From Aquilaria yunnanensis (taxonomy: Eukaryota; Streptophyta; Magnoliopsida; Malvales; Thymelaeaceae): a stretch of 64,000 nt of DNA. Below are positions 21,771-32,377 of this stretch, one piece after another. Position 1 is the first letter of the stretch. Each line of letters starts with the position of its first letter. The translations under genes and the position numbers were made by a program. The notes beneath the pieces were generated by a model. The model was not told the DNA's origin, searched no databases, and saw only the letters and a program-made list of their open reading frames with translations. Where the stretch lies: contig CM077597.1 in assembly GCA_039654915.1 (NCBI GenBank), forward strand, positions 80,044,001 to 80,108,000. The letters are read 5' to 3'.

Positions 21771-24440
21771 ATGTTGAGGTAAGTGAATCTCAAGTTATTT
21801 TCCTCAAATAAGTTTTATTAAGCAAGGAAAGTAAGTTATTTAAGGTTAAATTGAGTTCCAAAGAGTAATTGGCACCTAAGGGGCAAAAAGGTCAAAATGG
21901 TAATTTTGGCCGAAGTTAGTTGCATGACCGTAATTTTGGTAAAATTAGGTTCATGCAAGTATTTTGAGCTAGTGATTTAAGACCATAGGTGATTATAGCC
22001 ATTAGAACCAAAAGCAAAAGTTAAGGGTGAAAAATGCACTAAGTAAGAAAATAAGCTATTATGTCTTATAATGGCTTAGGTGACTCAAGGGAAGAGTATT
22101 TGGGTAAGAAAAATCTTTCTTTGGGACCAAGGAGTGATGGTGTGGGGCGTGTTTAAGTGGCCTAAGTGATTCAAAATTAAGTTTAAGGGCCAAGGTGACA
22201 AGTGGATGAAAGTTGGGCTAAGTTGGTTATAAATGGAGGAGATGCCACTATTCATCATCTCCCCCATTTGCCATTTTCGTAGCTCTCCTTCCTCCCTTGC
22301 TTTATACCCCCAAACCTCCCAAATCACTTAAGTTTCCATGGAAATCGAAGGTCCCGAAGCTATCCCAACAAGCCCTTAGCTCGTTTTTTATGGAATTGGT
22401 GCATTTAGAGTTGTTCTTGCAAGTTTTTGGTTCAAACCCAAAGGTAAACGTATTTGATCCTTATGGGTTAGTTTTAAGCTTGTTAAATGGTTAGAAATGG
22501 TCTTAACTTCGTGCTCTTGGTGTCCAAATTGGTTGATTTCAAACTTGGAACTCAAAGGAAGTCATTGGAGCTCGGATGTGCTCATTGCTTGTTTCTTGCT
22601 TTCAAGATGATTTAAGGTAAGGGATTTAAGTTAATTAAGCTCAAATAATGCATTTAAATGTAGTGTTATGTGTGGGAATGAAGTAGAAACAAGACCCATA
22701 TGATTTGAGTTTGGGATGATAAAGTTTGAGAAGTTTTCGTGCAAGGTCACACGCTGTCGCGCAATGCTGGAAGGCGTTGGCGACGCGTCGCTAGTAGCGA
22801 CGCCATTTTGGCGACGCGTCGCCGGTTGTGACACGATTTGGCGATGCGTCACCGAGAAGTGCAAAAGTTCTCCGATTGCTGATGCCTTTGGCAACACGTC
22901 GCCAACGGCACCGCCAAGGCATTTTGCCCCCAAGCTCCGGGCATCCTAAGAGTGTCTCAAACTCTCGGTTTTCATCCCTAGGCTAATTTAAGACATTCCG
23001 TAGCCTCGGCTAGGTCTAGGACTCATTCCTAAGTTGGGAATTATGCATTATTTAGGTGGTGGCTAAGTGGTGTGGTTAAGATAGGGTAAGTAATGGTGGC
23101 TAAGGAAGTTAAAGTGCTTCAGTTCCCAAGTGAGCACTAAGGGGATTAAGTCAGGTTTCAGACTCTTTGTTGGCCAAGTGGAATGTTATAGACCTTTAGT
23201 CAATAAAAAGGAAACCTAAGAAGATCCCAACCAAACTTGATGGTTTGGTAAGTAAACTATTAAGGAAACTTAAGAGAATCCCAACCAAACTTTATTGTTT
23301 GGTAAGTAAGCCGCTAAGAATCCCTAAGCTAAGCTCAAAAAGCTTGGTAAGTTGAACCACATAAGACAGCTACCCTGCACAATAAGTTAACGGAAGAGAC
23401 GGGTAAGGAGTGAGTAAGTGGTGACTTACTCTAAGTAGCTCGTCAAGGCGGGTAAGGTTTGAGTAAGTGATGACTTACTCTAAGGCGCCCGTAAGAGGAC
23501 TTCATGGGGTTAGTTGAGTGCTAGCATAGGATACGAGGGCCAGTATCCAAGTACCCCAGTCGTAAGAGCTCACGGCAAATCTAGCACCTACGGGTGTAAG
23601 GAAGTCCGAAGTACATTTTCATGTGCATATTTCATTCATTCATCCATTCATCCATCATTTGCATTGGTTGTTGTTTTATTCTTGCTTCTGGTTGCATTGT
23701 TGACTGTTTGTTTTGTTTTGTGTATATATATATAAATATATAATTGTTGTGCTTTGTATGCTTGCATAACTTTCTTCCTGCAGGTGCTAAATCCCTTACT
23801 GAGTACTTTAGAGTACTCACCCTTTAAGTGTTGTGCAGGTTTAAGCGGACTAGTCGGGCCTAACAGTTGGTAAGAGGCAGCTGTTAAGGCTAAGTTTTAA
23901 TTGGTTCAAAGGTATTCTCTAGTAGGAAACTCCAAGTTTCTGAGTTACTTATGGCATAAGCTAATACTGACCAAAGTGTTTGCCTTTCAATTTTATTGCT
24001 AAGTGAGTACAAGGAAAGTGCGGTTCATCACTTGAAGCTTACTTGCTTGGGTGAAGAGCTAAGGATGGATCTTAGTGGATATAAGTTGCTTCTTTAAATA
24101 TGTATGGTAGTTTCAAAAATAGATCGCCTCTACTAGTGTCCAATGGTGTGTATAAAACTAGGGTTACTTTTGGGTGCATAAAAGTTTGAGATGTATGCAC
24201 ATAGTTGTTACTTGAAGTTAAAGCAACTAATGGTCTATGTCTTGCCTTATTTGAATTATGTTTTCGTTAATTGCCGCAGCACTGTTTTCAATGATGTTTT
24301 AATTTAATTATTATTACCTAGCTAGGACAATGCATGCATATTTCTTATGCAGGGTAGGCTAAGTAACTAGTTACACGTAATGATTTAAGATACTTCACGA
24401 GTAATAACTAGCCAACTGTAACCTAAGTGGGATCATAGTT
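21771..24440 (+). mobile_element. Gypsy-LTR-like non-coding repeat
   Basis: The phrase near 23797-23850 (ACTGAGTACTTTAGAGTACT, then TGTTGTGCAGGT) is the same arrangement as 'ACTGAGCAAG..GTGCTCATCC..TTTCTAGGTGAG' at 49421 in the solo LTR. The block 22740-22920 is unusually CpG-rich, with repeated GCGACGCGTCGCC-type phrases that occur in long plant Gypsy LTRs. There are tandem 'AACCAAACTT..TGGTTTGGTAAGTAA' phrases at 23228-23310. No protein is encoded. I could not fix the ends. Confidence 0.4.
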
Positions 24441-26063
24441 CCCAAAAAGCCTACCAGTGTTAGTAATTTAGGGCACTGGGGCCCTGTTCCCCCATAGTCT
24501 CCCTCTCATAGGATCCTGCGGTGGTTCTCCAAAGTCAAAACCAATGCCTTTTTTGCCTAAATCATTGGTGAGCCTGTTTCATTTCTGTTTTCCAATCTCG
24601 CAATAACCAATTGGGTTTTGACCTTCATCTCCTTTTGCTCTTGGTAATGTTGCTAGAGTCGTAATTTGAATTCCCTGATTTCTATGAATCTAGATTTCAT
24701 TAAATTATAGTTCTGAATTGTTCTATATATTGTTTGGTTCTAATTTTCTATTTCTGCATTGTCTGGGGAAATTTCTCATTTAAATTGAAGATGGAAATAC
24801 TTGATTCTCATTCTGGTTTTGTGATTTGTTCTTGTGAATTTAAGAGTTCTTCCTGTTTGATTTTGCAAGTTCAAGACTTCTCACGAATTTAAGAGTTCTT
24901 GCATATTGAAGAGTTCTTCCTGTTTGTTCTTGTGAATTCAAGAGTTCTTCCCATTTGGTTTCATTGGATAAAAAGGGAAATGAGAAAAAGAATGGTGGAA
25001 GGGAGAAAAATAAGAGTTAAGAGGGATTTGTAGTGTTGGACAAAATTTTATGGGCTAAGTTAGATTTTTTTTTTTTGCACAATTTTGCCACGTATATTGC
25101 CACATCATTGAAATATTTTAAATAATCATACAGCTAGACAAAGCTAACGACAGTGGCGAATATCTACTTAAAAGATAATGATGGTTACTAATAAAGGAGA
25201 TGCATGTTGTGTCTTATGGAACAACCCATAATTGGAAGTAAGCAATATATAGAGGAAAAGCATGCTCTGCCTTTAAGGATTTGAATACTGTAAAAAACAA
25301 AGAATAAACTAGAAGGCTACCCACATTTTATTATGGTTTATAAGTTGATGATGATACTGTGTTCATATGAAATTTGTGAAGCTTAAGCTGCTATGAAGAT
25401 AGCAATGCAACATCCTTATGAGCAGTAGAATACCAAGATGAACACAACTTCATAATGGATAACCCATGGAAACAAAGCACAAAAAATTGGCTAACCTTAC
25501 ATAATGTCATGAAAAAGTTGTGAAATAAAATGAATAAATAAAGTCCTACAAAGAAAGTAGCAGCATGATATAGATGAGGAAAGAAAGTGCATGATATTAA
25601 GGAAATTGATATGTCTATCTCCATTGGCTGAACTCATTGAAATGCAGATGATGATATTGGCTAGATCAAGCGAGAGAATCCCACTACCCACATTTCCCAT
25701 GAAAAAACACTGTAGAAACAGAATGGTCCTAAATTCAAATTAAAAGCTACTCTAAACAACTCTAACAAGAAAAATCTTTAAACACCAAATGGAATGACAT
25801 GGGTTTTAGCCTGCTACACCTGCAATTAGGGTTCGAGACACTCATTTCCCTTATTCTTAAAAACTTTTAACTTTTAGGGTACAAAAATTATGAACAGCAA
25901 CAAAAAAAAAACCCTCCACATACTTGTTGGCTTTCATTTTTTTACTCCAATATGCATCAAAGTTCCTCTTCATCTTGAATTTGAAGCTCAGCTAATAATG
26001 TAATGAGATATCCTAAGCAAAAAACCCAAGTTCGAGAGGAGCTGAACTTGAAAATAGCAGAGG
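24441..26063. other. Intergenic sequence, no gene recognised
   Basis: It contains short direct repeats of 'AAGAGTTCTT' and 'GAATTTAAGAGTTCTT' at 24838-24955 and a phrase at 25818-25850 (CCTGCTACACC..GGGTTCGAGAC) that recalls a tRNA B box. The two overlapping minus-strand ORFs at 25391-25700 have no recognisable features. Nothing is supported as a gene. Confidence 0.35.
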
Positions 26064-26288
26064 ATAAATTCATTTTTCATACGAAACCTTTTCACGTTGT
26101 CCTAAACAGGTCCTTAACATTTGTTTTGTTCTCCTAAAGTTCTTAACCTTTCTATTTTTGTTCAAAGCGTAGTCCTTCCGTCAATTTTACTTTAGTTAAA
26201 GTTATTGAAATCTCAGGAAAAATACTACCTTAGTCCCTAAATTTTCCTCCTCCCACTCAAAGCACTCTTAAACCATTAAAATTAACAG
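26064..26288 (+). repeat. Left arm of a long inverted repeat
   Basis: It matches the reverse complement of 31990-32228 over ~225 bp with numerous mismatches. A diagnostic shared phrase is 'GTTGTCCTAAACAGGTC'. Together the arms bracket the Copia at 27510-31868 and probably are the termini of an older Mutator-like or other TIR element. Confidence 0.65.
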
Positions 26289-26405
26289 GAAAATTATAAA
26301 ACCCCCTATTGTTTGGTCTAACTTACACTTTGCCCCCTCTATTTTCAAAAACCTACACTTTGCCCCCCCTCTCTCTCTCTTTTCCCCCTCCCCCCTCTCC
26401 CTCTC

Positions 26406-26447
<42 letters not shown>

Positions 26448-27509
26448 AAAGATCAATTTCCCTCAAGCTCCCTGGACACTACTTCCACCCCCTCTATAGC
26501 CACCTCCACCTCCTCTCCTACCCCCTATGTTATCTACACCCAAATGGCATTTTCATCGAATAGCTCCAGTGAATAGGTGAATAAGGTATTTTCTGGCAAT
26601 GGTGACATCACCTATGTTGTTTGGAACTAGCGTAACCCATCAATCACATAAAAGAGAAATACAAACAATCACCAAATCAATATAAACAGAGCACTGAATT
26701 GAAAGGGCTGGTTTGGAAATCAGATAAACCAAATGATTTATAGACTTAGAGAACCTTTATCAAACAAACATAAAAGAAATCATAAACCAAAATTAAAGGA
26801 AGCTTCTTTTTTGTTGATCATAAAAAAGTTCAAAACTTTTTTGTTCTTCTCCTCATTTTCTCATGAATTTTATAAATGGAAGCCCACAAAAGAATTAGGG
26901 ACGACAATCTTGGGATTTGGAAGTGGCAAGGAAAAAGCTTGTGGAATTGATTAAGAGGAAACTATTTCTAGTAAAGCTCTGCAATTGGTGCTAGAGCAAG
27001 GAGCGGACTATCAGGCACAAAAGCTCCTCTAAGAAATCCTCCACCAAAAGTGATGTCGGGATCCTTAGTGACTGTTCCAAGTGAAAGATCATCAAGAAGG
27101 TGAACAACCGGATCACCAGAGACTATTAAGCAGGCCACTGCTCAGCTCCATCATGTCATTGATACCCAACCTGTCCCTCCCCCAATCTCATCACCTCCTT
27201 CCAATCCCTCTAATCTCGACTTTCCTCCTCAATATTGGCAATGATCCTATCTCCTACTACTGGCCCTACAGCCTCTATTCCCCACTCTTTTAAATCACCC
27301 AAATCGTTAGCCTCATTGCCAAGATATCCTGCAGAACTGTAACCTAGATTTGATTACGCTTAAAATTTTTTTAGCAGTAAAGCTAGGCTTAAATCACTTC
27401 AATCGAACTTCAATAATCATTTGCAGGCAAGGCAACAACTTTTGTTAAGGAAGAGAAAGAGCAGAGAAAGAGACAGTGGAACAACCCATGGAAACTTGAG
27501 AAGAGGTAG
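26289..27509. other. Interior of the inverted-repeat element, no intact gene
   Basis: It begins with 'GAAAATTATAAAACCCCC', includes a long CT-rich tract (26369-26446) and two short plus-strand ORFs (26733-26954, rich in Lys and Phe; 27081-27293, rich in Leu, Pro and Ser), neither recognisable. It may contain captured gene fragments, but I cannot identify any. Confidence 0.35.
26410..26446 (+). repeat. (CT)n microsatellite
   Basis: An uninterrupted CT run inside a longer C/T-rich tract. Confidence 0.9.
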
Positions 27510-27510
27510 C

Positions 27511-27593
27511 GTTGGGTGCTAAAGAAAAAGAAAGGTGATTTTGGGTAGAGAGAGAGATGGAGAAATGCAGAAAAAAATAACAAATGAGCTCTT
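27511..27593 (-). repeat. Inverted U5 end of the Copia LTR
   Basis: It starts GTTGGGTGCTAAA and contains GGTGATTTTGGGTAGAGAGA, then AACAAATGAGCTCTT. Read on the minus strand it matches the end of the 3' LTR (AAGAGCTCCTTTGTTA...GCACCCAAC) with a few substitutions and a short indel. Confidence 0.85.
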
Positions 27594-28383
27594 AAAAAAA
27601 TATTGTCCTAGACTCAAAGAACCTTTTAGTTCAAAAGTATATACTAGTTGGACCGAAGCACAGAAAAAGCAATACAAGCAAAATGAGCAAAGGGATGCAA
27701 AAGCCTTAATCAATATCCAACAATGATTAAGTAAAGCAATATTCCCATGCATCATGGGTGCTAAAAGGTCGAAAGATGCTTTGCAAATATTGAAGCAATT
27801 CGGTGGCCAAGAAAAAGTGTTCTTTATAAAATTGTAAAATTTATAAAGGGACTTTGACAATCTTTCAATGAAGGATGTAGAGAGTGTTCAAGAATTTTCT
27901 TCAAGGGTAACAAAAATCATAAATCAAATCAGGAGCTTGGTTGACAATATTAAAGACAAGAAAATTAATGAGAAATTTTTGTAGAGCCTACCAGTAAAAT
28001 TTAAGCATGTTGATGCTACAATTAAACAATCAAAGGACTTATCAAAATTGACAGTTGATGATTTAATTAGCTTTCTAAAAGCACATGAGAAGAGAATGAG
28101 CAGATTTTCAAGCCAAACAGTAGAACAAGATTTTCAATCAAAGATGAATATAGGAGACAATATCAGAAAAAATAACCAAGGCAGAGATTCATTCCAAAAC
28201 AGAGGAAGAAGAAATTGTGCCCAAAGTCGAGGCCGTGGCAAAGGAAATCGAAATGATTTCAGCCAAATAAATTATTCAAGTTCAAGTTGCAAAATTTGTG
28301 GAAAATCCAGTCATCAATTAAAAGATTACAGGTTCAAGTGCCGACGTTGCAGAAATCCAAACCATTCAGAAAAAGATTACTAG
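27594..28383 (+). pseudogene. Copia gag remnant with zinc knuckles
   Basis: The first part (27594-27725) encodes a gag segment with 'WTEAQKKQYKQNEQRDAKAL' and a stop soon after. Another open stretch, 28048-28383, contains 'RGRGKGNRN' basic residues and a CCHC knuckle, CKICGKSSHQLKDYRFKC, followed by a second Cys pair, CRRCRNPNH. This nucleocapsid region binds the RNA genome. Stops near 27724, 27839 and 27982 (TGATTAAG, TAAAATT and TAGAGCC contexts) break the frame. The N-terminus is missing because of the inverted LTR junction. Confidence 0.8.
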
Positions 28384-28910
28384 TTCAAAGATCAAAGCAA
28401 CAATGTGAATTTTTCAGAAGAATGTAAAGGCGGAGAAGTATTCTATTCTTGTTTAAGTACCGAGAAAGAATCAGGTATTATATTGTATGTAAACAGTGGA
28501 AGCAGCAATCACATAACCAGTGATAAACAAAGTTTTACAAAATTAGATGAAAATTATTTTTCAAAAGTAGATCTTGGTGATGGCAAACTCTATAATGTTA
28601 AAGGCAAATGAGTTATTGCAGTTGATAGCAATTAAGGTAACTTTAAATTTACCACAGGTGCCCTTTATTTTCCTAATTTGACCCAAAATCTATTAAGTGT
28701 TGGGCAACTTTTGTGAAAAGATTATGCATTGACTTTTGAAGGTGATACATGTATTATTAAAGATAAAAAGAAAAGCATCATAGTTGCAAAAGTTATGATA
28801 AACAGGAATAATGTTTTTCCTTTAGCTATATCACTACATGATGATCTTACTTTGAAAAGTGATATAACAGATAAGTCATTTTTATGGCATTTTAAGATAT
28901 GGACATCTGA
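28384..28910 (+). pseudogene. Copia protease and GAG-pre-integrase region, catalytic Asp lost
   Basis: The frame reads 'ILYVNSGSSNHIT'. Copia proteases have D-S-G-A/S-S-N-H, so the catalytic aspartate is replaced by asparagine (GAC to AAC, a G-to-A transition). Downstream 'LTQNLLSVGQL' and 'FEGDTCIIKDK' are standard Copia pre-integrase phrases. Stops (TGAGTTATTG at 28609, TAAGG at 28634, TGAAAAG near 28713) interrupt it. Confidence 0.75.
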
Positions 28911-29700
28911 ATTATAAAGGTTTGAAGTTGTTAAAGGACAAAAATATTGTTCTTGGTTTGCCTAATATAGGCAAAATTGATAAAGTTTGTGAAGGATGTA
29001 TATATGGGAAGATGCACAATCTCTTATTTGGAAAGACATCCTGAAGAGCAAAGAAGCCTCTGGAGTTGATTCACTCGGATATAATTGGTCCAACCAGAAC
29101 TCCATCATTAAATGACTTTACTAGGATGATGTAGATTTATTTCTTCAAAGGAAAATAAGAAGCCTTTGAAATATTCAAGAAATTCAAAGCGCTTATAGAA
29201 AATGAAAATGGAAGATCCATCAAAATTCTGAGGATGGATCGAGGTGGAGAATATACTTTTGCAAAATTTGTCAGATTTTGCCAATAAAATGAAATAAAGA
29301 GGCAATTGACAGTTCCAAATATTCTGCAGCAGAATGGAGTTGTAGAAAGGAAGAATAGAATAGTTGTTGAAATGGCTCGAAGCATGTTAAAGAATAGGGA
29401 ATTCCAAATATTTTTTGGGCACAAGTAGTAAACACAGCAGTTTACATCTTGAATAGATCTCTGACAAAAGTTGTGCTCAACAAAACTCCATATGAGGCAT
29501 GGCATCACAGAAAACCCCAGGTACAAAAATTTAGAATATTTGGTTGTATAGCTTATGCTCATATTGATGCCCAACAAAAAGAGAAGCTTGATCATGAAGG
29601 AGAAAAGTATATCTTCATTGGATGCAGCAATGAATCAAAAGGTTATCACTCATCCAGACATGAGCAAATTTATTATTGCTTGAGATGTTATCTTTGATGA
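28890..29700 (+). pseudogene. Copia integrase remnant
   Basis: The zinc-binding segment ends 'GCIYGKMHN', followed by 'PLELIHSDIIGP' (first catalytic Asp), 'RMDRGGEY' (second Asp) and 'QQNGVVERKNR' (catalytic Glu). These give the D-D-E order of retroviral-type integrase, which inserts cDNA into chromosomes. Stops and at least one frameshift (near 29430) disrupt it. The C-terminal part 'NKTPYEAWHHRKPQVQKFRIFG' is in a short open frame, 29449-29697. Confidence 0.8.
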
Positions 29701-29879
29701 AGTAGAGACTTGGAAATAGCAAGACAATTATAGAGGACCAAAAATAATTCAAATAATGGAGCCTAAAGGATATCAATAAGATCATGGTATTGGATCTGAC
29801 AAGACAACTACTGAAGCTGGTTGATCTACTTCATACCAATCAGATGACGTTGCACAAGACTTACACCGCCAAGATGGGT

Positions 29880-30720
29880 TTGAAGTTTAGCAATATCTAT
29901 GAAAGTACTCAAAGACTATCTTTATTTGCATGTGAACCCTAGAGTTTTGAAGAAGTTGCAAAAGATGAAGTCTGGACTAAAGTTATGGATGAAGAAATTA
30001 AGATGATTGAGAAAAACAGGACATGGGAGCTAGTTGATCTACCTGAAGGTAAAGATGTTATTGGCCTAAAATGGGTCTATAAGACCAAGTATAATAAGGA
30101 TGGAACAATTCAAAAGCATAAAGCTCCGTTAGTTGCAAAAGGTTATTCATAACAGCCGGGAATTGAATACAATGAAACATTTGCACAGGTAGTACGAATG
30201 GAGACAATCAGAATAGTTTTAGCATTAGTAGCTCAAATGGAGTTGTAAGTTTATCAGCTTGATGTGAAATCAACATTTCTCAATGAAGAGTTAGCAAAGG
30301 AAGTATATGTGGAGCAATCGCAAGGTTTCAAAATCAAAAAAAATGAGCAAAAAGTCTACAAATTGAAGAAGGTATTATATGGACTAAAGCAAGCCCCTCG
30401 AGCATGGAATATGAAAATTGATAATTATTTCTGACAAAGTGGATTTCAAAGAAGCCAAAGTGAACCATCACTTAATGTGAAAAAATAAGGCATGAGTGAT
30501 TTGCTTATAGTTTGTTTATATGTTGATGATCTCATATATACAGAAACAAATCCAAAGATGATTAAACAGTTTAAAATGGCTATGATGGAAGAATATAAGA
30601 TCACAGATTTGGGTCTTATGAAGTATTTCTTGGGAATTCAGATATAACAATCAAAAGGTGAAATATTTATTTCACAAGAAAAATATGCCCAAGATATACT
30701 TCAAAGATAAGCAACTGTAA
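29880..30720 (+). pseudogene. Copia reverse transcriptase remnant
   Basis: Recognisable phrases in order are 'WVYKTKYNKDGTIQKHKAPLVAKGY', 'ETFAQVVRMETIR', 'YQLDVKSTFLNEEL' (first catalytic Asp; usually DVKTAFL), 'YGLKQAPRAW' and 'CLYVDDLIYT' at about 30513-30542 (YVDD catalytic motif intact). Several TAA, TAG and TGA codons replace Gln, Trp or Arg positions. Non-functional. Confidence 0.85.
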
Positions 30721-30779
30721 TCTTATAGCTACACCAGTTTTTGTGAATGAGAAGCTGAAAGAAGATGACAGAGCTTAAT

Positions 30780-31422
30780 TGGTTCACTTATCTACGTGAC
30801 AAATACAAAACCAGACATAGTTTATCTAGTTCGTCTAATTTCAAGGTTTATGAATCAACCAAGTAAGTTACATTTTACAGTAGCAAAAAGGATTCTTAGG
30901 CATCTATAGGGTACTAAGAAGCTTGGGATCTGATATATCAAAAAAGCTGACAACAGATTAGTCGGATATACAGATAGTAACTGGGCAAGTTCGTCTAATG
31001 AACAAAAAAGCACATCAGGATACATATTCAGCCCTGGATAAAAAATTATATCATGGTCATCCAAGAAATGGCAAAGTTTATCACTATCATCTGATGAAGC
31101 AGAATATATAGCTGGAACAAATGCAGCATGTGAAGCAGTCTAGTTAAGAAGAATTCTAGTTGACTTGCAACAAAAACAAGATGGTCCAACAACTGTTTAT
31201 TGTGACAATATGTCTACAATAGCTTTGACAAAATATCCAATGTTTTATGCATGGATAAAGCATATTGAATTACGGTATCATTTCATCAGAGACTTAGTGC
31301 AAAAAGGAGATATCCAATTAAAGTATATCAATACAAAAGATCAACTAGCAGATATCTTTCCGATGACTGTGACAAGAGAAAAACTATTAAAGTTTCAAGA
31401 AAAAAGCAAAATTACAAATTAA
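30780..31422 (+). pseudogene. Copia RNase H remnant
   Basis: It contains 'GYTDSNWA' (catalytic Asp), 'KKWQSLSLSSDEAEYIA' (catalytic Glu region) and, in an 85-codon open stretch at 31165-31422, 'YCDNMSTIALTKYPMF', 'KHIELRYHFIRD' and 'TKDQLADIF', the usual Copia pol C-terminus. The terminal stop is directly before the polypurine tract AAGAGGGG. Confidence 0.85.
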
Positions 31423-31428
31423 GAGGGG

Positions 31429-31868
31429 TGTTGAGAAAGGTAATTTATAATTTTATGAATGAAAAACAACAAGCAAGTGGCGGTATGACAAGTTTGAGAT
31501 TTTTACAGCCATGAAAAAACATCAAGAAACATGCAAGTGGACAGCTAGTAAAGACGGCACAAAACATTACTTAATAACCAAGAAATGAGTTGTATTTTTC
31601 TATTGGCCAAAATAGTTTTACCAGCCGCAATTTTAGTATATACAAGTCAAAATATGTGGCTGAGAAATCAAGTTTAATTAGAACACTTCTCCTACTAAGG
31701 CGGCAACAAACTTTTATAAATAACTTATGTACCATGCTGTAAGTATTGTATGAGAATTGTCTCCATAAATTGAAGAGCAAGAGCTCCTTTGTTATATTTT
31801 TCTGCATCTCTTCATCTCTCTCTACCCAAAATCACCTTACTATTTCACCATTTTTTTAGCACCCAACA
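31429..31868 (+). repeat. 3' LTR of the Copia element (440 bp)
   Basis: It begins TGTTGAGAAAGG right after the purine tract AAGAGGGG (31421-31428) and ends GCACCCAACA. TG and CA termini are present, with short inverted ends TGTTG/CAACA. A TATAAATAAC-like TATA region lies near 31715. No matching 5' LTR exists in direct orientation. Confidence 0.8.
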
Positions 31869-31989
31869 AGTAGTATAATATGTTGGCTGTTGGTTATGGA
31901 GCAGTGGAGAACACATCCTAAAAAAAGCTTAGAAGACATAGCTTCATTTTCCAGGAATTGATTTTTTTTTTTTTTTTTTGGAAGTTGGA

Positions 31990-32228
31990 ATAGATAGATA
32001 GGGACAAAGTGTTAAATTTAAAGGCTTGAGGGTGTTCTAAGTGGGAAAAAAATTTAGAGACCAAATTTAGCATTTTTCCTAAGATTTCATCAATTTTTAA
32101 AAATTGATAGAATGACTATACTTAGGATAAACATAGGGAGGTTAGGGACTTTACAAGGACAAAATGAAAATTAGAGACCTGTTTAGGACAACACGAAAAG
32201 GTTAGAGACCATAAATGAATTTCACTCA
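31990..32228 (-). repeat. Right arm of the long inverted repeat
   Basis: Reverse-complement partner of 26064-26288. A 20-bp-class poly(T) run (31962-31980) lies just inside. See the left arm. Confidence 0.65.
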
Positions 32229-32377
32229 AATACTTGGCATTCATAAGTGGTCAAATTATGGCTAGAGTCCTATATGATTCCACACAGCAGACACTTCATC
32301 GCCTAACTTTCGTATAGTACATTCTAGCTATTATACTTGTAATAATTCTGAGTTTTTCTTTAAAAAAAATGTTCCTA

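Larger units (their letters stand above)
27510..31868 (+). mobile_element. Decayed Ty1/Copia retrotransposon with inverted LTR terminus on the left
   Basis: The order is gag, protease, integrase, reverse transcriptase, RNase H, polypurine tract and 3' LTR, the Copia order. The 3' LTR is intact in outline (31429-31868). At the left there is no 5' LTR and no primer site. Instead 27511-27593 is the reverse complement of the last ~89 bp of the 3' LTR (31779-31867), joined straight to gag. Both extremities are thus the same U5 end. The outside 5-mers are GGTAG (27505-27509) and AGTAG (31869-31873), four of five matching, as for a target duplication. Many in-frame stops and frameshifts make it non-functional. 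Confidence 0.85.

Noticed and set aside
20945..25205. Possible 4.3-kb element with inverted ends around the Gypsy-LTR-like block
   Set aside because: The inverted similarity is patchy and short; kept only as a remark in the region entry.
25818..25850. Second SINE/tRNA-like B box
   Set aside because: A B-box-like phrase is present, but no A box at the proper distance was found.
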